A stretch of 17,333 bases of DNA, taken from NCBI GenBank assembly GCA_041752455.1, contig JBGSWL010000181.1:1-17333 (forward strand), given 5' to 3'. How positions within the stretch are numbered: the first letter of the stretch is position 1; every line of letters begins with the position of its first letter. The DNA is from JBGSWL01 sp041752455. GTDB lineage: Bacteria; Pseudomonadota; Alphaproteobacteria; Rhizobiales; Rhizobiaceae. Shown piece after piece: positions 1-7,891 of this stretch. Made by a program: the position numbers and the translations under genes. A model generated the notes under the pieces. The model was not told the DNA's origin. It ran no database searches and saw nothing but the letters and a program-made list of their open reading frames with translations.

Positions 1-404
1 GCCAGGCCCTTTTCGCGGGCGCGTTCGAGAAGCGGCGCCAGTGTGCCGGAGCGGGCCGCCAGCGCCGACTGGCGGTTGGCGAGTTCGGCGATTTTCTGCT
101 CCATGAACTGCTGGTCAAGCAGGCGGTGCGACGTGACGCGGTCGACCTGCGCCCGCAAGGCAGCGATCCGGTCCTCGTAAGCGTGCTGCATGCGTGCCTG
201 ACGCATGACGGTCGCATTGATAAGGTCGTCGCGCAGCACCAGATAGCCGGTCGCCAGAACATAGCCGATGCCAATTGCGATGAAAAACGCGCCAGCCATG
301 GCTGCGACCCACGGGCGGATCGTGAAGTGCCGGATTTCCTGGCCCCTTGCGATGATGATCGTATGGGGCTCGCTGCGGCGACCGAATACGGCTTGACGTG
401 TCAT
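1..404 (-). CDS. M23 family metallopeptidase, N-terminal part (runs off the window)
   Basis: Partial gene; about 134 residues are visible. It starts MTRQAVFGRRSEPHTIIIAR, which I recognise as the N-terminus of rhizobial membrane-anchored M23 (LytM-type) peptidases. A short basic cytoplasmic segment is followed by one membrane helix at about residues 32-56. A charged, Arg/Gln/Glu-rich stretch from about 65 to 120 is likely coiled coil, as seen before the catalytic domain in murein hydrolases or their activators. The peptidase domain lies beyond the window, so its zinc ligands cannot be checked. The ATG at 402-404 has a GGAGA ribosome binding site about 8 bases upstream. It lies 95 bp downstream of the DUF455 gene on the same strand, so it could be co-transcribed with it or use a promoter in that gap. 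Inferred role: peptidoglycan remodelling. Confidence 0.75.
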   Translation of the reverse strand, partial: MTRQAVFGRRSEPHTIIIARGQEIRHFTIRPWVAAMAGAFFIAIGIGYVLATGYLVLRDDLINATVMRQARMQHAYEDRIAALRAQVDRVTSHRLLDQQFMEQKIAELANRQSALAARSGTLAPLLERAREKGL

Positions 405-442
405 GGCTGAAGTCTCCGTTGCCTGCTCAACAACAACGGATC

Positions 443-466
443 GATTAAGCCCCGATTAGGGTTAAC
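443..466 (-). promoter_or_regulatory. Candidate promoter/CtrA-like half-sites upstream of the M23 peptidase gene
   Basis: The 95-bp gap between the DUF455 stop and the M23 start holds, read on the minus strand, GTTAACCCTAATC followed by CTTAATC. This is a TTAACC element plus an imperfect direct repeat (GATTAAG/GATTAGG on the plus strand). TTAACC resembles a half-site of the alphaproteobacterial cell-cycle regulator CtrA, but the canonical TTAA-N7-TTAA spacing is not met; the two TTAA are 13 bases apart. It is suggestive only. Confidence 0.2.
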
Positions 467-499
467 AAACGGTATGTTGTGCAACCGGACGGCGAGATA

Positions 500-1330
500 T
501 CACGAGCGATTGGTTGAAGACAGGGTGCGGTAGAAGGTTGGTGTAAGGCCTGCGGCCGCGCGCGCCAAGTCATTGAAGGGCGGTTTGATTTCGCCGCGAA
601 AGTGGGTCTGCACCAGATGCCGGAAGCGATCGGCCGCATGAACGCCATGGCGTGCGCACCAGAATCGGAACCATTTGGCGCCGACGGCCACATGGGTTTT
701 CTCGTCCTCGTAGATGATCTGCAGAATGGCCGCCGTTTGCCCGTCGCCGACGCTCTTCAGCTTTTCGATCAGCGATGGCGTCACATCGAGGCCGCGCGCT
801 TCCAGAACCAGCGGCACGATGGCGAGGCGGGCGCCAAGATCGCCGCGCGTGTTGGTCGCCGCCTGCCAGAGGCCGTCATGGGCGGGATGATCGCCGTAGT
901 CGGCGCCAAGATCATTCAGCCGTTGGCGCAGCAGTGAGAAATGGCGCGCTTCATCATCGGCCACACCGATCCACCCGTCAAAGAACGAGCGAGGCATGTC
1001 CTCGCCGGCAAAACGTGCGCAGATGTCGAGCGCCAGATCGACCGCGTTGAGTTCGATATGGGCGAGCGCATGCATGAGTGCGATTCGTCCGGGCTGCGTA
1101 TGCAGCGACCGGCGCGGCACGCGACCAGGCGGCACGAGAACCGGCTTGTCCGGGCGGCCGGGCCGATCCGGGGAGGCGGGATCCTGCGGAAGCCGCAAGG
1201 ACAGCCGCCGTCCGAGCCAGGCCTCAGCCGTAGCGCGGGTGAGCCGAACCTTCACATGAAGGTCGGTGGCGCAAAGCGCCGCGACCGCCTGGGCACGAAG
1301 GCTCGCCAGCGGCAGCGGCGCCGGTGTCAT
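500..1330 (-). CDS. DUF455 family ferritin-like protein
   Basis: 276 residues from the ATG at 1328-1330. The fold is a ferritin-like four-helix bundle. Acidic and histidine positions typical of a di-iron site are visible: Glu93 in HIELNAVDLAL, the E..H pair in ADDEARHFSLL (about 127-130), Glu177 in PLVLEARGLDV, and the DEKTH motif (about 209-213). The DYGDHPAHDGLW segment (about 144-155) is characteristic of DUF455. The function is not established; the family is related to MiaE-like and other ferritin-like oxygenases. The gene starts 1 base after the bcp stop, so the two are probably one transcript and may be translationally coupled. An alternative in-frame ATG at 1340-1342 would overlap the end of bcp and add four residues. 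Residues 40-75 are a Pro/Arg-rich insert. Confidence 0.8.
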   Translation of the reverse strand: MTPAPLPLASLRAQAVAALCATDLHVKVRLTRATAEAWLGRRLSLRLPQDPASPDRPGRPDKPVLVPPGRVPRRSLHTQPGRIALMHALAHIELNAVDLALDICARFAGEDMPRSFFDGWIGVADDEARHFSLLRQRLNDLGADYGDHPAHDGLWQAATNTRGDLGARLAIVPLVLEARGLDVTPSLIEKLKSVGDGQTAAILQIIYEDEKTHVAVGAKWFRFWCARHGVHAADRFRHLVQTHFRGEIKPPFNDLARAAAGLTPTFYRTLSSTNRS

Positions 1331-1331
1331 C

Positions 1332-1808
1332 TCATGCGGCATGCAGGGCCTTGGCCGCTTCCAGGACTTCGGCGGCATGGCCCGGAACCTTGACCTTGGG
1401 CCACACGCGGGCGATCACGCCATCCTTGCCGATCAGCACGGTGGTGCGTTCCACACCCATGTACTTCTTGCCGTACATGCTCTTTTCGACCCAGACGCCA
1501 TAAGCATCCAGCGCGGTCTTGTCCTCGTCGGCAACGAGCGTGACGCCAAGTTCGTGCTTGGCCTTGAACTTGACGTGGCTCTTGACGCTGTCAGGTGACA
1601 TGCCAAGGATCACGGTGTTTGCTGTGGCAAATTCGCTGGCAAGACCGGTGAAGTCGATGGCCTCCACGGTGCAGCCGCTGGTATCGTCCTTCGGGTAGAA
1701 ATACAGCACGACCTGCTTTCCCTTGAGGGCAGACAGGGTCATCGTTTCGCCGTTGTCGGCGGGAAGTGTGAAATCCGGTGCAATAGTGCCTTCTGTCGCA
1801 GTGGTCAC
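1332..1808 (-). CDS. bcp: Peroxiredoxin, Bcp/PrxQ type (single cysteine)
   Basis: 158 residues from a GTG at 1806-1808, chosen because AGGGGA lies about 9 bases upstream and the length matches the family. The frame stays open to 1940, but that upstream part is rich in Arg/Pro and unlike Bcp. The thioredoxin-fold peroxidase signature YFYPKDDTSGCTVEAIDF places the peroxidatic Cys at residue 46, with Thr43 and Pro39 before it. In classical Bcp the resolving Cys is five residues further on; here that position is Ile and no other Cys exists. It should therefore act as a 1-Cys enzyme needing an outside thiol. It reduces hydrogen peroxide and organic hydroperoxides in the cytoplasm. It is the first gene of a likely bcp-DUF455 operon and diverges from the AsmA-like gene. 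Confidence 0.9.
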   Translation of the reverse strand: MTTATEGTIAPDFTLPADNGETMTLSALKGKQVVLYFYPKDDTSGCTVEAIDFTGLASEFATANTVILGMSPDSVKSHVKFKAKHELGVTLVADEDKTALDAYGVWVEKSMYGKKYMGVERTTVLIGKDGVIARVWPKVKVPGHAAEVLEAAKALHAA

Positions 1809-1843
1809 GGTATCTTGTCCCCTGTCACGTCGTTGAAAACTCG

Positions 1844-1862
1844 CCCTGCGCTCTTTGCAGGG
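1844..1862 (-). other. Small hairpin in the 5' leader of bcp
   Basis: CCCTGC (1844-1849) and GCAGGG (1857-1862) form a perfect 6-bp stem with a 7-base loop. It lies between the bcp start and the palindrome at 1885. It may be a leader structure or chance; there is no T-run, so it is not a classical terminator. Confidence 0.3.
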
Positions 1863-1884
1863 TGGACCATCGCGGTCCGCTACA

Positions 1885-1896
1885 GGCATATATGCC
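1885..1896. promoter_or_regulatory. 12-bp perfect palindrome in the divergent bcp/AsmA-like intergenic region
   Basis: GGCATATATGCC is a perfect dyad in the gap between two divergent genes. Its TATATG core could serve as a -10-like element on either strand, or the dyad could bind a dimeric regulator. A second inverted repeat, GGACC-N5-GGTCC (1864-1878), lies beside it. I do not recognise the site, and the assignment rests on position and symmetry alone. Confidence 0.3.
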
Positions 1897-1973
1897 GCTG
1901 GTCCGTAGCGTCCATCCCGGTTTGATTGCGGTGCGGACAAGTTTTTGATCAGGAAAGGTCACGGGAACGATCC

Positions 1974-4900
1974 TTGACGAAATCCGCCTCCAGATATGTG
2001 CGATTTCACCGGCGCGCCGAGGCTGCGCTGACAGAACTGCCATCACATGAGGGCATGCGGCGCGGACCTGTGCATACGCCCGGCGTTCGAAAGAGGCGCG
2101 GGCTGTTCGCAAGGCTGCTGCTGACAGTCAGCTTTTTGATTGTTCTTGTGGGCGGATCGCTGGCACTTCTGTTGAAGGGCGGTGTCGTCGCCGACCGCTT
2201 GCAGCCGATCGCCCGCAGCACGCTGCTTGGCATGATCCCTGATGACCTGATTGCAGAACTTGGCGAAACCGACGTGCAATTGGCCTGGCCGCCAGCGTTT
2301 GCGGTGACCTACCATGACTTTGCGATCAGGCCCGCCAGCGGTGGTGGCCCGCTCGCCAGTGCCCTGTCGCTTTCCATTCAGATCGATCCGGCCAGTCTGG
2401 CGGCGCGCAAGCCGCGTGTATCCGGGATCGTCGTCTCGGGCCTTTCAGTCGATGTGCCGGCCATCATGGCGCGTCAGCCGCGCCAAGAGCCGATCGCCAT
2501 GGATGTCGCCGGCATACCTGAACGGTTCGACGCCTTGTTTGCCATGCTGCGCCAATGGGGCAGCATCCATCTCAGGCAGGAGGGCGGCGTTTCGGTGACC
2601 GCCCACAACGCCTCGGTGGACTTTGGCGACAATGCCCAAGGCCGCCTGCTGCTCATCTCGCTGCTCGAAGGAACGGCGGAGGGTGGCATCGGCCGGCTTT
2701 CGCTGGAGGGGCTTTTGGACGCCATGCCTGTCACGGCAACGGCTCAACTGGCGCTTGATCCGGCCAATCCGCGGGCGGGGATCACAAGGCTCGATGTCGC
2801 AGCCAGCGGATTGCCATTTCCGCTGCGACGGCTGCCGCTGATGTTCTCCAACGTTCCGGCTGATCAGGAGCCGGGCGTTCTTTCGGACCCGGTGCCGATG
2901 CGCGTCGCGGCGCAAATGGTTGATGCGGGAACCGGAACGGGCGGCGACATCCTCGATGTGAGCCTTACACCCGAAGGCCTTGCGCTCAAGCTGGACGAAG
3001 GCGATCTTGTGCCGATTTCGGCCGATATCGCGTTTTCCTATGATTTCGCCGACCGTGTGGTGACGCTGGAGCGCGCGCCCTGGCAGGTCGGTTCCATGCA
3101 GGCCCAGCTTTCGGGCCGTTTTCGCGACGCGCTTGGCCAGGAGACCGGAACGAACGTGTCCGGTCCGTTGCCGCTGGAGTTTGATCTGGTGATGAACAAC
3201 GGGCGCATGGCGCCGGCCGATTCGCCAGAGGCGCCGGTCCGCTTTGCTGCCCGCTCGCGCGGCATTTTCTACCCGGAAGGCCAGCGGATCGCGTTTTCCG
3301 ACATGCAGCTTGCCTCCGAAGCCGGCGATGCGGTGGCAAAGGGCGAAATGGTGCTTGGTGGCAGGGCACCGACCGCGGTGTTCACGGTCGATGTCAGCGG
3401 CATGCAGATCGCCGGGGTCAAACAGTTCTGGCCGGCGCCGGTGGCGCGCGCGCCGCGCCGCTGGGTCCTCGAAAACCTCGCCGGCGGCACGATCACCAGC
3501 GGACGCTTCGACATTGCCGAGCCGCTGCGCCGGCGCATCGAAGGTACCGATCGGCGCTTGACCGGCGATACACGCGTCACGCTGCAAGTCGAAGGCACCA
3601 GGTTTGACATCGCAGAGGACATCCCGCCGGTGCGCGATGCCACCGGCTCGGTTGTGCTGGCCGACAATGTCACGACGATCAGCCTCAAGCAGGGCACGGT
3701 CTTCCTGCCGAGTGGCCGCACCGCGATGGCACGGGATGGAACCCTCATTTTTGTTCCTTCGGCCAATGGCCGCACTGCCGACGCGGATGTCTCGGTCAGT
3801 GTTTCCGGTGACGCTGCGGCTGTCGGCGAACTGATCTCGTTTGCGCCGATCAATGCCAAGCGCTTTCGCGACTATGACGAGGCAGACCTTTCCGGGTCGG
3901 TCGATGCCAAGGTCGACATGACCTTCAAGCTGAACGATCCGGCAGGGCTGCAGCCCGATTGGGCCGTGGCGCTGACCGTGCGCAATGGCGGCAGCGCAAC
4001 TCCGATCGAGGGGCGGCAATTGGCGGGTCTTGACGGCACGATCAGCGTCACCCCTCAGCGCGCGATCATGGATCTCGATGGCACGATCGACGGCTTGCCC
4101 GCCGACATTGCCATGACGTTGCCGTTTGCCGGGAGCGACATCGCGGCCAAGCGCGACATCACGCTGCAACTCGATGACAAGCAGCGCGACAAGCTCGCGC
4201 CCGGGCTGTCACTGCTGTTGACCGGAACGACGCCGGTCCAGGTGGTGGGCGATGGCAGCCCGGTGTCGATCGCGGCCAACCTCGATGCGGCCAGACTGGC
4301 GCTGCCATGGATCGGCTGGTCCAAGGGCAAAGGCGTTTCGGCAGATGCAGCATTTGATCTTGTCACGCGCGGCGGTTCGACGTTGCTGGAAAACTTCAAG
4401 CTGAGCGGCGACGGCTTCAGGGCCAACGGCCGGATCGATGTGGCAGCCGGCGGCTTGTCGCGCGCCACCTTCAGCCAGTTGCGCCTCAATCCGGGCGACG
4501 AGGTTTCGGTCGATATCCGCCGACAAGGCAAAGGTTATGCGATCGACGTGGAAGGCGCGGCGCTCGATGTGCGGGCGCTGATGCGCCATGTGCGCGCGAC
4601 AATGAATGACGCCGGCTCTGGCGGAGAGGACACGCCCGTGACTGTCAATGCCACGATTGCACGGGTCAAAGGATTCCGGGGCGAGGAACTGCGCAACGTA
4701 CGCGCCAAGCTGACGGTTGCTGGCGGCGGGGTCGAAAGCCTGTCGATCACCGGCTCTGGCGCCAGCGGCATGCCGTTCTCCCTGGCGCTTACCGGTCAGG
4801 GAACGCGGCGAACGGTGCGAATCGAGGCGCTGGATGCGGGCGAGTTCCTGCGCTTTGCCGACATTTACGGTCAGGTGCGCGGCGGTGTCCTGCAGGTCAC

Positions 4901-5402
4901 GTTGGCAGCCACGGACCGGCAGACGCTTGGCGGCACGATCAACCTGCGCGATTTTCGCGTCTTCAACGAACCGAAACTCTCGCAGCTTGTCTCCGACAAT
5001 GCCGGCGGTGGCGGGAGCCTTCGCGATGCGGTCAAACGCGACATCGATACGCGGGAAGTCGTGTTCAATATCGCTGCGGGCGATGTGAGTTTCGGGCCGG
5101 GTTCGCTGGATCTCAAACGCGGCATCGTGCGCGGGCCGGTGGTCGGTTTTGCTCTGCAGGGTCAGGTCTTTGACCGCAACAACCGGATGCGGATTACCGG
5201 CACGTTCCTGCCGGCCTACGGGCTGAATTCGCTGTTTGCCGACATCCCGATCCTTGGCCTTGTCTTGGGCAATGGCCGCGATCGCGGGCTGATCGGCGTC
5301 ACGTTCAAGCTGGAAGGCCCGGCCGATGCGCCGGGCGTGGTGGTCAATCCGCTGTCGGTGATCGCGCCGGGGGTTTTCCGGTCGATATTCGAGTTTCGGT
5401 AG
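1974..5402 (+). CDS. AsmA/YhdP-like envelope protein with DUF3971 domain
   Basis: About 1142 residues. One membrane helix at about residues 44-67 follows a basic N-terminus (GVRKRRGLFARLL), predicting an inner-membrane anchor with a very large periplasmic part. That part is a long run of alternating short beta-strands, the pattern of AsmA-like bridge proteins. Two diagnostic features are WPAPVARAPRRWVLENLAGG in the middle (DUF3971) and the C-terminal PILGLVLGNGRDRGLIGVTF with VNPLSVIAPGVFRSIFEF at the very end, as in YhdP. Proteins of this group (YhdP, TamB, AsmA) are implicated in phospholipid transport to the outer membrane and in envelope homeostasis; this role is inferred by family. The start is uncertain. 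TTG at 1974 has GGGA 7 bases upstream. Other choices are TTG 1926, GTG 1998 and ATG 2055, the last with GAGGG only 2 bases away. It converges on tyrS. Confidence 0.85.
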   Translation: MTKSASRYVRFHRRAEAALTELPSHEGMRRGPVHTPGVRKRRGLFARLLLTVSFLIVLVGGSLALLLKGGVVADRLQPIARSTLLGMIPDDLIAELGETDVQLAWPPAFAVTYHDFAIRPASGGGPLASALSLSIQIDPASLAARKPRVSGIVVSGLSVDVPAIMARQPRQEPIAMDVAGIPERFDALFAMLRQWGSIHLRQEGGVSVTAHNASVDFGDNAQGRLLLISLLEGTAEGGIGRLSLEGLLDAMPVTATAQLALDPANPRAGITRLDVAASGLPFPLRRLPLMFSNVPADQEPGVLSDPVPMRVAAQMVDAGTGTGGDILDVSLTPEGLALKLDEGDLVPISADIAFSYDFADRVVTLERAPWQVGSMQAQLSGRFRDALGQETGTNVSGPLPLEFDLVMNNGRMAPADSPEAPVRFAARSRGIFYPEGQRIAFSDMQLASEAGDAVAKGEMVLGGRAPTAVFTVDVSGMQIAGVKQFWPAPVARAPRRWVLENLAGGTITSGRFDIAEPLRRRIEGTDRRLTGDTRVTLQVEGTRFDIAEDIPPVRDATGSVVLADNVTTISLKQGTVFLPSGRTAMARDGTLIFVPSANGRTADADVSVSVSGDAAAVGELISFAPINAKRFRDYDEADLSGSVDAKVDMTFKLNDPAGLQPDWAVALTVRNGGSATPIEGRQLAGLDGTISVTPQRAIMDLDGTIDGLPADIAMTLPFAGSDIAAKRDITLQLDDKQRDKLAPGLSLLLTGTTPVQVVGDGSPVSIAANLDAARLALPWIGWSKGKGVSADAAFDLVTRGGSTLLENFKLSGDGFRANGRIDVAAGGLSRATFSQLRLNPGDEVSVDIRRQGKGYAIDVEGAALDVRALMRHVRATMNDAGSGGEDTPVTVNATIARVKGFRGEELRNVRAKLTVAGGGVESLSITGSGASGMPFSLALTGQGTRRTVRIEALDAGEFLRFADIYGQVRGGVLQVTLAATDRQTLGGTINLRDFRVFNEPKLSQLVSDNAGGGGSLRDAVKRDIDTREVVFNIAAGDVSFGPGSLDLKRGIVRGPVVGFALQGQVFDRNNRMRITGTFLPAYGLNSLFADIPILGLVLGNGRDRGLIGVTFKLEGPADAPGVVVNPLSVIAPGVFRSIFEFR

Positions 5403-5405
5403 GGA

Positions 5406-5463
5406 GTGAATGGTGAATGGTGAATAGTGAATCCGCCCTCACCAATCACCATTCACCATTCAC
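5406..5463. repeat. Heptad-based 18-bp perfect inverted repeat across the convergent gene ends
   Basis: The left arm GTGAATGGTGAATGGTGA (5406-5423) and its exact reverse complement (5446-5463) flank a 22-base spacer. Each arm is a tandem of the heptad GTGAATG; a further diverged copy (GTGAATA/AGTGAAT) continues into the spacer. The element lies just after the stop of the AsmA-like gene, and the right arm contains the last codons and the stop of tyrS. It could fold into a long hairpin in transcripts from either side and act as a bidirectional terminator or 3' stabiliser. There is no U-tract, so it is not a standard intrinsic terminator. Confidence 0.8.
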
Positions 5464-6711
5464 CGGTCTTACCAGCACATGCTTCTTCTTGCCGACCGAC
5501 AACTTGATGGCGCCGTCTGCAGACAGGCGGGATGCGTCGATCATCTGGCGATCATCGGTTGCCGCCTCGTCATTGACCCGGACTGCGCCGGACTGGACGT
5601 GGCGGCGCGCTTCGCTGTTGGAAGCAGCCAGCCCGGCAGTCACAAGAAGTCCGAGCAGGCCGATACCGGCTTGAAGATCGGCGGACGCGACTTCGACCGT
5701 CGGCAGCGTATCGGCGGCAACGCCCTGTTCGAACGTGAGACGGGCGGTTTCCTGCGCTTTTTCGGCCTCTGTCCGGCCATGCAGAAGCGCGGTCGCCTCT
5801 GTCGCGAGCACCTTCTTGGCCTCGTTGATTTCCGCGCCCTGCAGGGCTTCGAGCTTTGCGATCTCGTCCATCGGCAGGGTCGTGAACAGCTTCAGGAAGC
5901 GGCCGACATCGGCGTCCTCGGTGTTGCGCCAATATTGCCAGAAGTCCCACGGCGAGAACATGTCGGCATTCAGCCAGACGGCGCCCTGCGCAGTCTTGCC
6001 CATCTTGGCGCCTGATGCGGTGGTGAGCAGCGGTGTCGTCAGCGCATAGAGCTGGTGGGTGCCCATGCGGCGCCCAAGATCGACGCCGTTGACGATGTTG
6101 CCCCACTGGTCCGAACCGCCCATTTGCAGGTTGCAGCCGTGGCGGCGCGCCAGTTCCACATAGTCGTAGGACTGGCAGACCATGTAGTTGAACTCGATGA
6201 AGCTCATCTCCTGCTCGCGTTCGAGCCGCAGGCGGACCGAATCCATCGTCAGCATGCGGTTGACCGAAAAGTGGCGGCCGACTTCGCGCAGCATCTCGAT
6301 ATAGCCAAGCTTCAACAGCCATTCGGCATTGTCTGTCATGAATGCATCGGTCGGCTTGTCGCCGAAGGTCAGGACCTTTTGGAACACGCCCTTGATCGAC
6401 GACTTGTTGGCTTCGATTTCTTCGATGGTGCGCATGGCGCGCGTCTCGTCCTTGCCGGACGGGTCGCCGACCATGGTCGTGCCGCCGCCCATCAGGGTAA
6501 TCGGCTTGTTGCCGGTGGCTTGCAGCCAATGCAGCATCATCATCGTCAGGTAGTTGCCGATGTGCAGCGAGCGGGCGGTGCAATCATAACCGACATAGGC
6601 GATGACGCCGCCCTTGGCGGCGAGCGCGTCGAGCCCGTCGAAGTCCGAACACTGGTGGATGAAACCGCGCTCGGAAAGCACGTTGAGAAAATCGGACTTG
6701 TAGGCAGACAT
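5446..6711 (-). CDS. tyrS: Tyrosyl-tRNA synthetase
   Basis: 421 residues starting MSAYKSDFLNVLSERGF at the ATG 6709-6711, with GGTGA just upstream. The frame stays open to 6822, but that extension crosses the divergent anmK gene. Class I signature motifs are present: HIGN at 50-53 and KMGKT at 236-240 (variants of HIGH and KMSKS). The tyrosine/ATP-site motif GGSDQWGN is at 198-205 and GGGTTMVGDPSGK at 75-87. An S4 RNA-binding domain occupies about 350-412 (ASNSEARRHVQSGAVRVND). It charges tRNA-Tyr with tyrosine in the cytoplasm; length and domain order are normal for the bacterial enzyme. The final residues (VNGEW) are encoded by the GTGAATG heptad repeat, so the C-terminus seems to have been set by that element. 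It diverges from anmK across 52 bp. Confidence 0.97.
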   Translation of the reverse strand: MSAYKSDFLNVLSERGFIHQCSDFDGLDALAAKGGVIAYVGYDCTARSLHIGNYLTMMMLHWLQATGNKPITLMGGGTTMVGDPSGKDETRAMRTIEEIEANKSSIKGVFQKVLTFGDKPTDAFMTDNAEWLLKLGYIEMLREVGRHFSVNRMLTMDSVRLRLEREQEMSFIEFNYMVCQSYDYVELARRHGCNLQMGGSDQWGNIVNGVDLGRRMGTHQLYALTTPLLTTASGAKMGKTAQGAVWLNADMFSPWDFWQYWRNTEDADVGRFLKLFTTLPMDEIAKLEALQGAEINEAKKVLATEATALLHGRTEAEKAQETARLTFEQGVAADTLPTVEVASADLQAGIGLLGLLVTAGLAASNSEARRHVQSGAVRVNDEAATDDRQMIDASRLSADGAIKLSVGKKKHVLVRPVNGEW

Positions 6712-6763
6712 CGGTTTCACCACTGATGAGGGGAGAAGTGTCGCTCTTCTGGAGGGTTCGAAC

Positions 6764-7885
6764 GTGAAGATCAAGACGGCGATCGGCCTGATGAGCGGCA
6801 CGTCGATGGACGGGATCGACATTGCGGTTGTGGAAACCGATGGCGATGCGATCGTGCGCCGGGGGCCCGGAGCATCCTATTCCTATGAGGCCGCATTTCG
6901 CCGGAGGATCGCAGACGCCTTGCCGATTGCCGGGCAGATGACGGCGCGCGCGCCGCTGCCGGATGATCTCCGACAGCTGGAAACCGCGATCACCGAGCGG
7001 CATGGGCAAGCGGTCGAGCGGTTCCTTCGCGACACCGGCATTGAGCGCACCGACGTCGATCTTCTCGGCTTCCATGGCCAGACCGTTATGCACCGCCCCG
7101 ATTTCGGGTTTACCGTGCAGCTTGGCGATGGCGCGGCGCTGGCGCGCCAGACCGGCATTACCACGGTCTACGACATGCGCGCCAACGACATGGCCCATGG
7201 CGGGCAGGGTGCACCGCTGGTGCCGGTTTATCACCGCGCGCTCGCAGCGCAGCTGGAGCCGGGGATGCAGGACCAAGGCGTTGCGTTCGTCAATATCGGC
7301 GGGATTTCCAACGCCACCTTTGTCTTTACGGGAGAAGATCCGGTGGCGCTCGATTGCGGGCCCGGCAACGCCCTGATCGACCAGTGGGTCGAGGCGAAAG
7401 CCGGCATTCCCTATGACGCCGGTGGGCGCATCGCCGGTGAAGGCACTGCGGATCAGGCGACGGTTGGCCGCTACATGGCGGCGGAGTTCTTCTCAAGAAA
7501 AGGCCCGAAGTCCCTGGACCGCAACGATTTCACGCTGGCACCACTCGGCGACCCGGACCTTTCGGATGGCGCCGCAACGCTGGCACGGGTGACGGCGATT
7601 TCGATTGCGCGGTCTGGTGAAACGCTCGACCGGATGCCGCAAACCTGGATCATTGCCGGGGGCGGGGCAAAAAATGCGTCGATCATGGCGGAGCTGCGCC
7701 TTGCCTTGCCCGAGTGTGTCATCATCACGGCTGATGAGGCGGGGTTCTCCGCCGATTTCATGGAAGCGGAATGCTGGGCTTATCTGGCGGTGCGCGCCGA
7801 GCGCGGCTTGCCGCTGACTTTTCCGGCGACGACCGGTTGCCGCGAACCGGTGAGCGGCGGTGTCATCGTCAGCGCTGTGCCTTGA
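6764..7885 (+). CDS. anmK: Anhydro-N-acetylmuramic acid kinase
   Basis: 373 residues from a GTG with GGAGGG 7 bases upstream. The N-terminal ATP-binding motif GLMSGTSMDGIDIAVVET (8-25) is diagnostic. NIGGISNATF (177-186) and DCGPGNALID (197-206) contain the active-site loop and the acidic residue used in catalysis in characterised AnmK. IAGGGAKN lies near the C-terminus. The enzyme hydrolyses the 1,6-anhydro ring and phosphorylates the sugar, giving MurNAc-6-phosphate, a step of peptidoglycan recycling after import of anhydromuropeptides. Length matches the family (about 370). It diverges from tyrS and converges with paiB, with only 6 bases between the stops. No other recycling gene is in the window. 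Confidence 0.96.
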   Translation: MKIKTAIGLMSGTSMDGIDIAVVETDGDAIVRRGPGASYSYEAAFRRRIADALPIAGQMTARAPLPDDLRQLETAITERHGQAVERFLRDTGIERTDVDLLGFHGQTVMHRPDFGFTVQLGDGAALARQTGITTVYDMRANDMAHGGQGAPLVPVYHRALAAQLEPGMQDQGVAFVNIGGISNATFVFTGEDPVALDCGPGNALIDQWVEAKAGIPYDAGGRIAGEGTADQATVGRYMAAEFFSRKGPKSLDRNDFTLAPLGDPDLSDGAATLARVTAISIARSGETLDRMPQTWIIAGGGAKNASIMAELRLALPECVIITADEAGFSADFMEAECWAYLAVRAERGLPLTFPATTGCREPVSGGVIVSAVP

Positions 7886-7891
7886 GACCGG

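Noticed and set aside
1809..1940. Upstream extension of the bcp frame to a 202-residue protein
   Set aside because: The extra 44 residues look non-coding, cross the divergent promoter region and lie upstream of a good ribosome binding site plus GTG.
2445..4169. Long minus-strand open frame of 574 codons opposite the AsmA-like gene
   Set aside because: It is a shadow frame caused by high GC; the product is rich in Arg/His/Asp with no family pattern, while the plus strand encodes a recognisable protein throughout.
5570..6583. Second minus-strand frame of 337 codons inside tyrS
   Set aside because: Frame-shifted reading of tyrS itself, with an Arg/Pro/His-rich product.
6712..6822. Upstream extension of the tyrS frame
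   Set aside because: It would run into anmK coding sequence and adds residues not found in TyrRS; MSAYKSDF has its own ribosome binding site.
7886..7891. Possible terminator between anmK and paiB
   Set aside because: The gap is 6 bases and no stable stem with a T-run is seen around it.
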